This document shows positions 26,522-35,102 of a stretch of 64,000 bases of DNA, piece after piece. A program made the translations under genes and the position numbers. The notes beneath the pieces were generated by a model, which saw only the letters and a program-made list of their open reading frames with translations, had not been told where the DNA came from and made no database searches. Positions within the stretch are counted from its first letter, which is position 1, and each line of letters opens with the position of its first letter. The DNA comes from Bacilli bacterium (GTDB taxonomy: Bacteria > Bacillota_I > Bacilli_A > RFN20 > CAG-826), in NCBI GenBank assembly GCA_024408335.1, contig JAKSVB010000006.1, forward strand, positions 1-64,000, given 5' to 3'.

Positions 26522-29503
26522 TTATTCAGCAGCCTCAGCGGCTTCTTTTTTGTCTTTCTTGAAGAATTCAGTGAAGACATATAAGCCTGCTGCAGCAGCA
26601 GTTAAGACACCAACGCCGATGAAAGCGCCGTCAACGACATTCTTCCACCATGGGTGTTGTTGTGCGTAGATTTCTGCATCAGAAACTTCGATGCCACCCA
26701 TGAATGATCTTGAGATAGCGTACATAACGTACTTGTTAGCTCTTTGTAAATCTTTTAAGAGGTCGCCATCGTTGTTGCTTCTGATGAAGTCTTTGAGTTG
26801 TCCGCCACGGTTACCGTCTAAACAGAATAAGTCAGTACCGCAGTGTAACATTGCTGGACCATTTGAGTATTGGTCGTTGTTGCTACCGGTTAATGCGTCA
26901 TCGATGATTAAGCCTTTATAGCCCCATTCACCTCTCATGACGTTCTTCATTAATGGTTCGTGGCAAGCTGCGTATCTTGCACCGATTCTGTTATATGAAG
27001 TCATGATACCTAAGCCACGGCCTTTGGTTAATGCACCTTCGAATGGCTTTAAGTAGATTTCACGGATAGCTTGTTCGTTACAATAAGTGTAGATACGTTG
27101 TCTACCTGTTTCTTGGTTGTTAAGGAAGCAGTGCTTAATGTTCATGATTAAGCCTTTCTTTCTTGCTTCACCAATAACGTTAGCAGCAACGTGGTAGTTC
27201 ATGATACCGTCTTCTGACATGTATTCAGAAGCACGTGAACCGTAAGGGGTTCTGTTGATGTTAGCACCAGGAGCGTTAACACAAGCGACACCAGCAAATA
27301 ATGCTTCTTCGCCATAGAAACCACCGAACTTCTTTTGCATAGCATGGTCGAAAGTTGCGGTGTAGACAGGGCCAGTTGGGAAGCCGGTTGCCCATCTCTT
27401 ATCCTTACCATATTGGAATCTTGATAATAAGCCTTCTGGACCTTCAGCGACTGAGTTACCTGATTTGTTGACTTTACCGACAGCTAAGATACCACGGTTG
27501 TCTGAAACAGAGATAGCTAAGTCATCTAAGTTCATTTGCTTAATGAATTTATCCCAAACATCTTCGCCTTTTTCGCCAGCGAATTTGCCTTCTTCGACAT
27601 ATTCGTCGCCAAGTGGGACGTTAGCCATATCGGAGAATTTGATTTTGACAACATTGCCTTCTTCGTCTTTGACTGGGACGTTGTATTCAACGCCGTCGCC
27701 TTCGGTGAAGCTAGCAGCAGTAGCTGATTTCTGATAGTACTGTTGCATGTTGCCATCTGCTGAAGTAGCTGGGTTGTTGGATTGCTTGGTTGGCCAAGTA
27801 CCTTGCCAGTCTTCTCTTGATAAGTAGGTGATAGGTGTTTTGCTATTTTTGTTAGCAAAGTAGTTGTAGTCAGCATCGTCGAATTGGTTTTCAACAGTTG
27901 TATCGTTGTAGTGTGACTTCTTGTATGTTGTGAGGTCTTCGTCGATTGCGACTTTTGCGACAGCAGCTTTGTTACCGGTAACTTTGTTGCCTAAGTGATC
28001 GGTTAAAGTTGCTTCTGGGTGGGTTTCTGCTAAGACGTTGTTGATAGCTTCGTGTGCGCCGTTACCAACTGAGAAGTAGTAGTCGCCACCTTCTAAGATA
28101 TAGGTCTTGTTAACCTTATTATCATAGGTTGTTAAGAAATATTTCTCGACAGGAACGGTGATCTTCTTTGTTTCACCTTTTGCGAGGTCAACCTTGTCAT
28201 ATGCCATTAAAGCGATAGCAGGTTTGCCTAATTTGTTGGTCTTGTCGAATTCGGTGTATGGAGCGTGGACGTAAACTTGAACTGAAGCTTTACCAGCGAC
28301 ATCACCAGTGTTCTTGACTTCAACCTTGACGTTGTAGGTATCGGTTGCTGCGTCATAAGCGACTGAATCGATCTTTTGGTCGAAGGTTGTGTATGAGAGG
28401 CCGTAGCCGAATGGGTAACCCATTTCGTCTGCGTAGTTCCAACCAGCTTTGTTGATGAATGTACCAGCTGTGCCAGTTGCGTTGCCTTGACCAAGGACTG
28501 CGTCGAAGTAACGTGATTCATAGTATTTGTAACCAACGTAAACGCCTTCTTGGTAGACAGCCATTGCTGATTGTCCGAAGTTGACATATGCAGGTGATGA
28601 GCTTGCGCTTGCTGCAAATGTATCTGGACAGTGGCCTGATGGGTTGATGGCCTTACCTTCTGCATCTTTACCCATTAAGACGTGGACGACACCGCCGACA
28701 CCGTAGTATCCAGGGACGCCCATCCAAAGAGCGGCATCAATGCCATAGTCTTTGTTATCGATCCAGTCCATTGACATAGGCATTGGAGAGTTGATCATAA
28801 CGATAACTTTTTTGAATGTTCCGTTCTCTTTGTATTCTTTTGCTAATTGAAGCAATTTCTTTTCGTCGTCTTTGAGATCGAGTTGACCAGCACTTGGGTC
28901 GGTGTTTTCGGTACCGATACGAACTAATGTGATGATAGCTGCGTCTCCATATTGGGAGAATGAGTCTTTCATCTCATTGGTGTAGAAGTTGCTGAAAGCG
29001 TGTTCGACCTGAGTACCTGGGTTAGTCATCTGAGAGTTAGATAACTTGCTGTAAGCTTTGAAGACGGTGTTGTTGATTTTGAAACCGTTGTTTTTGAAAG
29101 CTTTGTCTAATGAAACGACGAGGTTGGTGTTAGGTGAGGCACCACCAGCGCCTGAACGCATGAATAAGTTTCTTGAACCTTGGCCTAATAAGGTGACGTT
29201 TCTTTCATCTTCGGCTAAAGGGAGAGCACCATTATCGTTCTTTAAGAGGACAGCACCTTGTTCAAGTGACTCTTCGCAGTATTTGTAAGAATCTTTGATC
29301 ATTCTTTCCCAACCTGCGTCTGTCAATTGGCCGTTTTCTGCATATGCTGAACCTTCGACTTTGCCGACCTTTGTTGTGCTTAAACCAAGGACGTCGTTGA
29401 TAAGACCTTTGTATGATTCACAAAGTTGTTCACCAGCTACGAAGGTACCACAGAGCATCAAACCGACAGCAGTGAGTCCTAACCATAATTTTGGCTTTGC
29501 CAT
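26522..29503 (-). CDS. Second surface-anchored, circularly permuted GH3 glycosidase
   Basis: 993 aa, a paralogue of the GH3 protein at 3920-7327 with the same inverted order: alpha/beta sandwich first (QGAVLLKNDNGALPL), FnIII-like domain in the middle, TIM barrel last. It has an N-terminal signal or anchor (MAKPKLWLGLTAVGLMLC) and a C-terminal transmembrane helix followed by KKDKKEAAEAAE. The catalytic core looks complete: the Lys-His pair in NIKHCFLNNQETGRQ and the nucleophile D869 in GLIIDDALTGS. The start at 29503 follows GGAAAGGA; an in-frame ATG at 29785 is rejected. It heads an operon with a membrane protein and has two LacI/CcpA-type operators upstream. Confidence 0.92.
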   Translation of the reverse strand: MAKPKLWLGLTAVGLMLCGTFVAGEQLCESYKGLINDVLGLSTTKVGKVEGSAYAENGQLTDAGWERMIKDSYKYCEESLEQGAVLLKNDNGALPLAEDERNVTLLGQGSRNLFMRSGAGGASPNTNLVVSLDKAFKNNGFKINNTVFKAYSKLSNSQMTNPGTQVEHAFSNFYTNEMKDSFSQYGDAAIITLVRIGTENTDPSAGQLDLKDDEKKLLQLAKEYKENGTFKKVIVMINSPMPMSMDWIDNKDYGIDAALWMGVPGYYGVGGVVHVLMGKDAEGKAINPSGHCPDTFAASASSSPAYVNFGQSAMAVYQEGVYVGYKYYESRYFDAVLGQGNATGTAGTFINKAGWNYADEMGYPFGYGLSYTTFDQKIDSVAYDAATDTYNVKVEVKNTGDVAGKASVQVYVHAPYTEFDKTNKLGKPAIALMAYDKVDLAKGETKKITVPVEKYFLTTYDNKVNKTYILEGGDYYFSVGNGAHEAINNVLAETHPEATLTDHLGNKVTGNKAAVAKVAIDEDLTTYKKSHYNDTTVENQFDDADYNYFANKNSKTPITYLSREDWQGTWPTKQSNNPATSADGNMQQYYQKSATAASFTEGDGVEYNVPVKDEEGNVVKIKFSDMANVPLGDEYVEEGKFAGEKGEDVWDKFIKQMNLDDLAISVSDNRGILAVGKVNKSGNSVAEGPEGLLSRFQYGKDKRWATGFPTGPVYTATFDHAMQKKFGGFYGEEALFAGVACVNAPGANINRTPYGSRASEYMSEDGIMNYHVAANVIGEARKKGLIMNIKHCFLNNQETGRQRIYTYCNEQAIREIYLKPFEGALTKGRGLGIMTSYNRIGARYAACHEPLMKNVMRGEWGYKGLIIDDALTGSNNDQYSNGPAMLHCGTDLFCLDGNRGGQLKDFIRSNNDGDLLKDLQRANKYVMYAISRSFMGGIEVSDAEIYAQQHPWWKNVVDGAFIGVGVLTAAAAGLYVFTEFFKKDKKEAAEAAE

Positions 29504-29679
29504 AATTTTCCTTTCCGCGCTTAAATTTTCGCGCAATTGTTTTTGAGCGCCAAAGAAAGAAGAGTATTCTCCCGATGACGCTAAGATTAAGAATATTATC
29601 TTAAAAAGGGATTGCGTTTTAATCGACAATCTTGCGATAGTGGGATGTGTAAATTTAGTCTTTACAAGACGGTCGCTAT

Positions 29680-29710
29680 TTGAAAGCGGTCTCAATTTTC
29701 TCTCATAATA
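29680..29710 (-). promoter_or_regulatory. GH3 operon -10 box with LacI/CcpA-type operator just downstream
   Basis: TTGAAAGCGGTCTCAA at 29680-29695 differs from the ideal palindrome TTGAAAGCGCTTTCAA at two positions. Minus-strand TATTAT (29710-29705) immediately precedes it, so the operator would cover the start of transcription, a classic repression position. Confidence 0.6.
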
Positions 29711-29795
29711 GTCAAGAATTGCTGTTTTTTGTCGATGGTTCCGTGCTTTAAAGAACATTCGACTGTTCATACAACACGTATTCAATTTCTGCCGT

Positions 29796-29811
29796 TTTTA
29801 AGCGCTTTCAA
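29796..29811. promoter_or_regulatory. Second LacI/CcpA-type operator upstream of the GH3 operon
   Basis: TTTTAAGCGCTTTCAA: central AAGCGCTT is perfect, with two mismatches to TTGAAAGCGCTTTCAA. It is 116 bp centre to centre from the first site, so looping is possible. Confidence 0.55.
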
Positions 29812-30163
29812 AGAGGGGAAAACCAGGGTATTAGCATTTAAAAAATATGACAATTTTGCTTATATTGACCGATTAGTCGTCAAGGAATAAACGACTGCCT
29901 CATTATCAGTCAATTGTTCAAAATGGTTTTGAAACAAAGTTTAATTGTTTCGTCATAATTAGCAGTAGATAGTCAGAAACAATTTAGAAATTTACATTTA
30001 ACAAAGTTCATCAATAACCACCGATATAATTTTGTTAGAGTCTTAATTGATTTCCAAATGAATAGCAGGGGATATTTGACTGAACGTTTTTGAAAGATCA
30101 AACTGCAATTCCTTCTGTAATGTTCAGTCAATTCAAGCCATTTACGAAGTCGTTCTTCTCGTA
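29812..30163. other. Intergenic region without a convincing gene
   Basis: AT-rich spacer between the GH3 operon's control region and rplT. A 64-codon minus-strand frame (29973-30167) has no ribosome-binding site and no recognised motif. AGTCGT/ACGACT (around 29876-29898) can form a small hairpin. I see nothing else. Confidence 0.5.
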
Positions 30164-30192
30164 ACAAAAAACCACTGCGAGATGCAATGGTT
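30164..30192 (-). terminator. Terminator of infC-rpmI-rplT
   Basis: 9-bp stem AACCACTGC/GCAATGGTT with one wobble, minus-strand T7 following. Confidence 0.85.
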
Positions 30193-30213
30193 TGATGTTT
30201 AAGAATTAGAAGC

Positions 30214-30591
30214 TTATTTAGCTAAGGCCTTCTTAGCGGTCTTAACGAGTTCTTCAAAGGCTTTTGGATCTGCGATAGCGAGTTCGCTTAACATTTTTCT
30301 GTTAAGACCTTCGCCAGTCTTTGAAACGATGCCAGCTTTGGTTAAGCCATTCATGAACTTGCTGTAGCTAAGATCATATTGGCGGCAAGCGGCGTTGATA
30401 CGCTTGATCCAAAGTTTGCGGAAGTCGCCTTTACGGTCCTTACGGCTGATAAAAGCGTAGTTGTAACCACGAAGGACTTGTTCCTTAGCGGTTCTGAATA
30501 AAAGGTGTTTTGAGCCTCTGTAACCGGAAGCAGCTTTTAAGATTTTCTTACGGCGGGCATGTGTGACAACACTATTTTTAACTCTTGCCAT
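30214..30591 (-). CDS. rplT: 50S ribosomal protein L20
   Basis: 125 aa, basic N-terminal extension [19 protein letters not shown] followed by [18 protein letters not shown] and [15 protein letters not shown]20 is an early 50S assembly protein and, in Firmicutes, the repressor of its own infC operon through the leader. It lies 20 bp after rpmI. Confidence 0.97.
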   Translation of the reverse strand: MARVKNSVVTHARRKKILKAASGYRGSKHLLFRTAKEQVLRGYNYAFISRKDRKGDFRKLWIKRINAACRQYDLSYSKFMNGLTKAGIVSKTGEGLNRKMLSELAIADPKAFEELVKTAKKALAK

Positions 30592-30611
30592 GGTGATTAT
30601 CTCCTTTTCGT

Positions 30612-30809
30612 TTACTTAATCACCATCATATCGGTGACTCTTCTTGCGTCGCTCTTGCTTAAGTAGTTAGGCATTGCGAGGTGCTTTCTTTGTTTGCGGC
30701 TCTTTCTTGGTGCTAAGTGGCCCATGTTGCTGTGGTGGACTTTAACTTTGCCGGTTGAGCTGAATCTAACACGTTTTGCTAGACCCTTCTTGGTTTTCAT
30801 TTTAGGCAT
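30612..30809 (-). CDS. rpmI: 50S ribosomal protein L35
   Basis: 65 aa, [20 protein letters not shown] and [14 protein letters not shown] are L35 signatures. The start at 30809 (MPKMKT) follows GGAG and overlaps the infC stop by 8 bases, implying coupling. Confidence 0.96.
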   Translation of the reverse strand: MPKMKTKKGLAKRVRFSSTGKVKVHHSNMGHLAPRKSRKQRKHLAMPNYLSKSDARRVTDMMVIK

Positions 30810-31371
30810 CTTTCTTCTCCTGTTTCTTTTTTGCTGGCGCCAATATGACGTTGTAACGTTTCTCTTCCCAATATGGCGCTTTGTCAATGGAAGAGACTTC
30901 TTCTACTAGCGAGAGGAACTTTTTCATAACCTCTTCACCTACTTCTTTGTGGGAGAGTTGACGTCCACGGAAGACGACACAGCAACGGACTTTGTTACCG
31001 TCTGTGAGGAATTCTGCGGCTCTCTTTGCTTTTGTCTCAAGGTCATGTTGACCGATGACCGGTGTTAATTGAACCTCTTTTGTTTCAGTAACGTGCTGAT
31101 TCTTTTTTGAGGCTTTCTGCTGCTTTTGTTGCTCATAACGGAACTTCCCATAATTGAGAATCTTGCAAACTGGTGGTTTGGCGTTAGGGGCGACGCAGTA
31201 GAGGTCGAGATCGTAAGACGCTGCTAATTTGTTAGCGGCGATTGAGCTCATGACGCCGAGTTGTTCTCCATTAGGTCCGATTACAAGGACTTCTGGATAA
31301 CGAATGTGTTCGTTGATTGGATCGAAACGTTTTTCAGGGCGTCTACGGTCGTTTGGATTGAAGTAAGCGAT
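30802..31371 (-). CDS. infC: Translation initiation factor IF-3 with ATC start codon
   Basis: 189 aa. N-domain: INEHIRYPEVLVIGPNGEQL, then VCKILNYGKFRYEQQKQ; C-domain: TPVIGQHDLETKAKRAAEFL and CVVFRGRQLSHKEVG. The first ATG in frame (31251) would delete conserved N-domain residues. Upstream of it there is no ATG, GTG or TTG before an in-frame TAG at 31386-31384. A perfect AGGAGG (31385-31380) sits 8 bases before an ATC at 31371-31369, which must be the start. Non-AUG starts (AUU in E. coli and B. subtilis) are known for infC and let IF-3 repress its own translation. Confidence 0.95.
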   Translation of the reverse strand: MAYFNPNDRRRPEKRFDPINEHIRYPEVLVIGPNGEQLGVMSSIAANKLAASYDLDLYCVAPNAKPPVCKILNYGKFRYEQQKQQKASKKNQHVTETKEVQLTPVIGQHDLETKAKRAAEFLTDGNKVRCCVVFRGRQLSHKEVGEEVMKKFLSLVEEVSSIDKAPYWEEKRYNVILAPAKKKQEKKDA

Positions 31372-31527
31372 GGGTTTATCCTCCTAGAAGCAATAAAATA
31401 GCGTGGCAATTTCACCACGCGCACTACTATTTACCTATATAATATAGGTTTCTTGGTAGCCAGAGCCTATTCCCTAGGGGAGTCAGGCGAGTTCGTGGAG
31501 AACTGCTTTCTACTTTATCGACAAGGG
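31372..31527 (-). promoter_or_regulatory. infC-rpmI-rplT leader, L20-type autoregulatory RNA
   Basis: About 150 nt of untranslated leader. Near its 3' end GCGTGG/CCACGC (31401-31406 with 31415-31420) is followed on the minus strand by TATTTTATT, an intrinsic-terminator-like attenuator. Upstream segments (for example CCTATATTATATAGG, 31436-31450) form further helices. Position and architecture match the L20 leader of Firmicutes; the conserved L20-binding site was not verified. Confidence 0.75.
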
Positions 31528-31557
31528 ATATTATCTCCTTCTATTTATAGAAATCAA
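31528..31557 (-). promoter_or_regulatory. Promoter of infC-rpmI-rplT
   Basis: Minus-strand TTGATT (31557-31552), 18-base spacer, TAATAT (31533-31528). Confidence 0.65.
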
Positions 31558-31646
31558 CAAAAAAGTAATAAAATGCAAAAAAAGACGATTTGATTTTTCA
31601 TGTTCTTTTTTGCAATAATATCATCAACATCTAAAAGGAGAGAGAT

Positions 31647-32159
31647 ATGGCAATCCATTATGCTGTATACGACACTCCAATTGGCGACGTCACCATATTA
31701 AGCCAGGGCAAATACTTAACTGGCCTTATGTTTGGTGCTGTTGACCCAATCGGCGCTGTCAATGAAGAAACCGTTCCATTATATGACGCTATCATGTCAA
31801 TCAACCAATTCTTCCACTGCGAAAGACTTGGTTACAATATCCCTCTAAACTTTCTTAACGCCACTGAATTCGAAAAGAAAGTCTATGAATATGTCATGAC
31901 CATCCCATATGCAGAAACAAGAACTTACCAAGATGTCGCTGAAGCGATAGGGGAACCTAACGCCGAAAAGCAAGTAATGAATGTCCTTGGCAAAAACCCT
32001 CTCCCACTTTTTGTTCCATGCCACCGCGTCGTTGCCAAAACCGGTAACTTAGGCGTCTATGTTGGAGGCATTGAGTTAAAGAGAAAGATCATCAACTTTG
32101 AAAAAGCCGTCTTCTCAAAAGACTCCATGGAGCCAAATCCAACAATCAGTAGAGATTAA
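31647..32159 (+). CDS. ogt: Methylated-DNA-protein-cysteine methyltransferase
   Basis: Repairs O6-methylguanine by suicide transfer to its cysteine; 170 aa. The acceptor site VPCHRV (C125) and the downstream GGIELKRKIINFE are conserved. The helix-turn-helix region (TRTYQDVAEAIGEPNAEKQV) normally reads GEVxTYGxIA and AVG.A; here the segment is divergent. AAAGGAG precedes the ATG. It is monocistronic. Confidence 0.9.
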   Translation: MAIHYAVYDTPIGDVTILSQGKYLTGLMFGAVDPIGAVNEETVPLYDAIMSINQFFHCERLGYNIPLNFLNATEFEKKVYEYVMTIPYAETRTYQDVAEAIGEPNAEKQVMNVLGKNPLPLFVPCHRVVAKTGNLGVYVGGIELKRKIINFEKAVFSKDSMEPNPTISRD

Positions 32160-32164
32160 CCAAA

Positions 32165-32193
32165 AAGATACGCTGCGGCGTATCTTTTTTTTT
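32165..32193 (+). terminator. Bidirectional terminator between ogt and the HTH gene
   Basis: Perfect AAGATACGC/GCGTATCTT stem, 4-base loop, T9 on the plus strand and AAAAA before it. Confidence 0.92.
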
Positions 32194-32818
32194 ATTTTTC
32201 GTAATCGCTTTCTAGTAGGTCTTCGATCTTGCACCCTAGTGCCTTAGACAAAGCAAAAAGAGTGACTCCTGACGCTTTACTAATTGAATTGCTCTTTTGC
32301 TCGTAAGAACGGATGTTTCTGATATTGACCCCGCTAAGAGAGGAAAGTGTTTCTTGGGTCATCTTTCTTTCTAAGCGGATTCTTTTTAATGACGTCTCTT
32401 TAGGGAATAATGATGCGATATATGAAACGGTCTTTTCTATAGGGGCTTCATGATATGGGTGATATAAAGAGACGATCTCTTTTAAAGAAATGAAGGAGAG
32501 TATTTCTTCGAAGCTTTTGTTTAGCTGCCACATAGCCAAACTTAGAATCCAACCTGCCCAGTAGTAAGGGGTTCTTGTGGTGGAGACTCTTTTGTAATCC
32601 AAATCCTTCCCCGTTATCTCTATTAGCATCTCTAACGATGACTTGCCGCATAAATAAGTAGGGTTACCGCTTTCGATTTCTAAAGGAATCTTCGATGACA
32701 AAAACGCCTTCGCAAAAAGGTTATGGTCCATTTTTGCTTCGCTTAAAGCAAGATCAAATAGGCCTGCTATATTTCTCATCACATCGTGAAGGTAAGCTTT
32801 GTTGTATGCATTAATCAT
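32192..32818 (-). CDS. Antitoxin-like HTH protein paired with DUF3990 toxin
   Basis: 208 aa. The C-terminal third is an XRE-type helix-turn-helix (RLERKMTQETLSSLSGVNIRNIRSYEQ region). The N-terminal ~140 residues are of a type found with DUF3990 toxins (PTYLCGKSSLEMLIE, YYWAGWILSLAMWQLNKSF). Its ATG overlaps the end of the DUF3990 gene (ATGA). Toxin-first order with overlap is typical of autoregulated toxin-antitoxin pairs. The palindrome over the promoter at 33498-33517 is its likely target. Confidence 0.78.
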   Translation of the reverse strand: MINAYNKAYLHDVMRNIAGLFDLALSEAKMDHNLFAKAFLSSKIPLEIESGNPTYLCGKSSLEMLIEITGKDLDYKRVSTTRTPYYWAGWILSLAMWQLNKSFEEILSFISLKEIVSLYHPYHEAPIEKTVSYIASLFPKETSLKRIRLERKMTQETLSSLSGVNIRNIRSYEQKSNSISKASGVTLFALSKALGCKIEDLLESDYEK

Positions 32819-33489
32819 TTTTTGTTGCCCCTCATGATGTCGATGATGAAAGTCTCGTCACTAGAAAAACCGCTATCTCTATTTGCAAAATAGGCGATTC
32901 GCGAAACACCATCTCTTATTTCCTTTTGGAAATAGAATGATTCCCTGTCCGCTTCCTCGTATCCTAAGAACTCAAGACGAGAGAAAGCAAGAGGGCTTTT
33001 GATGACGATCTGATTACCAAGATTACCAAGCCTTAGTGCGTTAGATAAGGTTTCTAATGATATGGTGTTCGATAAGAAGTCTCTGGCGTAAGAAAAATAT
33101 GAATCATCCGCTCGATAGCCGATTATGATGTCGTAACGAGACAAATCGACAGGATAGTTTTTGATTATGAATTCGTAGGCGTCCATCTCCATCTTGTTAT
33201 CAAACGATATCTTTCTATTAGAAAGAAGGACGCTTAACCAGTGGAGAACGGAATACTTTTTGTCGTTTAAATTAAGGATGTTTAGGCCTTCGATATGGAG
33301 GAGATATTTGTTCGCGTATCCGCCTTCTCTTGCGTCGCACGACCATTCTTTGGCCAAGGAAAGGTGCGGAGTGCAATAAAAACCAAGACCATAGTCGTTA
33401 TGAGGATTTCCTAAACCGAAAGTAGGGGTTTTGATAATCTCATGCGACCCATGATATATGACGATTTCTTTTTCCTTTAAGCTCTTCAT
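32815..33489 (-). CDS. DUF3990 family protein, putative ADP-ribosyltransferase toxin
   Basis: 224 aa. It opens with IVIYHGSHEIIKTP and NDYGLGFYCTPHLSLAKEW, the hallmark of DUF3990, whose fold is related to ADP-ribosyltransferases (His-Tyr-Glu type). The NAD-site and catalytic assignments are from family knowledge, not tested here. No ribosome-binding site precedes the ATG, and the leader would be only about 7 nt. It is first in a two-gene operon with the HTH protein. Confidence 0.8.
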   Translation of the reverse strand: MKSLKEKEIVIYHGSHEIIKTPTFGLGNPHNDYGLGFYCTPHLSLAKEWSCDAREGGYANKYLLHIEGLNILNLNDKKYSVLHWLSVLLSNRKISFDNKMEMDAYEFIIKNYPVDLSRYDIIIGYRADDSYFSYARDFLSNTISLETLSNALRLGNLGNQIVIKSPLAFSRLEFLGYEEADRESFYFQKEIRDGVSRIAYFANRDSGFSSDETFIIDIMRGNKK

Positions 33490-33497
33490 ACAAAAAT

Positions 33498-33517
33498 ACT
33501 AACATTATAATGTCAGT
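33498..33517 (-). promoter_or_regulatory. Palindromic operator over the -10 of the DUF3990-HTH operon
   Basis: Minus strand ACTGACATTATAATGTTAGT, a 20-bp palindrome with one mismatched pair, centred on the -10 box TATAAT. Binding would block RNA polymerase directly. Confidence 0.7.
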
Positions 33518-33534
33518 AAAACAACATAACCCCA

Positions 33535-33559
33535 AAAGAAAAAGGCAAGTTTCCTTGCC
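33535..33559 (-). terminator. Terminator of thyA-dfrA
   Basis: GGCAAG/CTTGCC stem with a 4-base loop, minus-strand T5CTTTT. Confidence 0.85.
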
Positions 33560-33564
33560 CTCTC

Positions 33565-34065
33565 TTAGTATGGTTTAACCTCGTTATTCCTATAGGTTGT
33601 GAACCTAATCATGATGCCGTTTGTTTCGACTGGCTCTGATTCATAGACACATTCCCAAGCAGGAAGTTTGTCGAGATTAGGGAAGAAGCGGTCCGCCTCG
33701 CCTACTGCATCGACCTTGGTAACGAGCACTTCATTGCAGTATGGAAGCATGGTTTCATACATCATCGCGCCACCGATAATGAAGATCTCGTCATTATCGT
33801 ATTTGTGAAGTTCCTCAAAAAGCTCCTCAAGCGAATCGACGATGATGCAGTCATCTCTTTTTTCGCCTCCTGGGAAGAGAACGATGTTGGTTCTTTTCTT
33901 AAGTGGGTTTCCACCAGGGAAAGATTTGAGGGTATTCGAACCCATAACGACAACTTTATTCAAAGTTGTTTCTCTGAAGAATTTCATATCGGCTGGGATG
34001 CTAAACATCAAATCGTTAGCCTTGCCGATTCCCCATTCTTTATCAACGTGAAGTATAGCTTTCAT
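33565..34065 (-). CDS. folA: Dihydrofolate reductase
   Basis: NADPH-dependent reduction of dihydrofolate, 166 aa. MKAILHVDKEWGIGKANDLM is the N-terminal strand and Met20-type loop. VVMGSNTLKSFPGG and IFIIGGAMMYETMLP are the cofactor motifs. The usual catalytic Asp/Glu is in the SIPADMKFF segment. It starts 2 bases after the thyA stop, so both folate enzymes are made together. Confidence 0.95.
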   Translation of the reverse strand: MKAILHVDKEWGIGKANDLMFSIPADMKFFRETTLNKVVVMGSNTLKSFPGGNPLKKRTNIVLFPGGEKRDDCIIVDSLEELFEELHKYDNDEIFIIGGAMMYETMLPYCNEVLVTKVDAVGEADRFFPNLDKLPAWECVYESEPVETNGIMIRFTTYRNNEVKPY

Positions 34066-34067
34066 AA

Positions 34068-34898
34068 TTATTCTGCGACTGGTATTGAGTATTTCTTTTC
34101 GTTAGCGACATAGTCGATGAGTTTGAAGTCTTCGATCTTGAAGTCGTAGAAGTCTTTGACTTCTGGGTTGATCCAGACTTTTGGCGCTGGATATTGAGGC
34201 ATTTCAATGATCTCTTTGACCATATCGACGTGTCTATCATAGATGTGAGCGTCGCTGATGACGTGGACTAATGTGCCTGCTTTTAAGCCTGAGACTTGAG
34301 CAAGCATCATTAAGAGGATGGCATATTGGCAAACGTTCCAGTTATTCGCTGTAAGCATATCATTGGAACGTTGGTTGAGGATGCCATTAAGGGTGTCGCC
34401 AGTGACATTGAATGTCATTGAATAAGCGCATGGGTAGAGGTGCATCTCATGAAGGTCTTCGAAATTGTAGATGTTTGTCATGATTCTTCTTGATGCTGGG
34501 TTATGTTTCAAATCATAGATGACTCTATCGACTTGATCGAATTCGCCTTCTTTGTATTTGTGCTTAATGCCAAGTTGATAGCCATAAGCCTTACCGATTG
34601 AACCTGTTTCGTCCGCCCATTGATCCCAGATATGAGAATCTAAATCGTGGATGTTGTTAGATTTCTTTTGCCAAATCCAAAGGAGTTCTTTGATGCAGCT
34701 TTTGAAGGCTGTCTTTCTGATGGTAAGGATTGGGAATTCTTTCTGAAGGTCGTATCTATTGACGATACAGAATTTCTTAACGGTGTGAGCAGGGGTGCCA
34801 TCTTCCCATTTAGGTCTAACTTGGAGGTTTGTGTCCCAAGTTCCGTTCTCCAAAATATCTTTCATGTTTTCAACGAAAACTTTATCTGCGTAGCTCAT
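34068..34898 (-). CDS. thyA: Thymidylate synthase (ThyA)
   Basis: Makes dTMP from dUMP with methylene-tetrahydrofolate; 276 aa. The catalytic cysteine lies in YPCAYSMTFNV, followed by LNGILNQRSNDM. ISDAHIYDRHVDMVKEII is the C-terminal signature. GAGG precedes the ATG. Minus-strand TTTATT-17-TACAAT upstream (around 34930-34960) is a likely promoter. Oxidation of the folate cofactor by ThyA explains the coupling to dihydrofolate reductase. Confidence 0.97.
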   Translation of the reverse strand: MSYADKVFVENMKDILENGTWDTNLQVRPKWEDGTPAHTVKKFCIVNRYDLQKEFPILTIRKTAFKSCIKELLWIWQKKSNNIHDLDSHIWDQWADETGSIGKAYGYQLGIKHKYKEGEFDQVDRVIYDLKHNPASRRIMTNIYNFEDLHEMHLYPCAYSMTFNVTGDTLNGILNQRSNDMLTANNWNVCQYAILLMMLAQVSGLKAGTLVHVISDAHIYDRHVDMVKEIIEMPQYPAPKVWINPEVKDFYDFKIEDFKLIDYVANEKKYSIPVAE

Positions 34899-35052
34899 AT
34901 TATGTACCTCGCTTCTTATTAATAAGAATTGTATGCGATTTTAAGACTTTAATAAAGCCTTATCAAACGAAAAAGGCCTTTAGTTTTGATGATACTTTAT
35001 GGCTACATCGCAAGAGATTGCGACAGCAAAAGATTTATCGATAAATAATGTA

Positions 35053-35084
35053 TTGTTTTCTCCTCTAAATACAATATAATTGTA
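35053..35084 (+). promoter_or_regulatory. Promoter with palindrome over the -10 (first AbiE-like pair)
   Basis: TTGTTT (35053-35058), 16-base spacer, TATAAT (35075-35080). The palindrome TACAATATAATTGTA (35070-35084, perfect 6-bp arms) is centred on the -10. AbiEi antitoxins are known to repress their own operons through inverted repeats. Confidence 0.6.
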
Positions 35085-35102
35085 GTAACTGGTGCAAACA
35101 AT

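Noticed and set aside
29973-30167. 64-aa minus-strand frame as a gene or transposase relic
   Set aside because: No ribosome-binding site, no recognised motif, and it runs into the rplT terminator.
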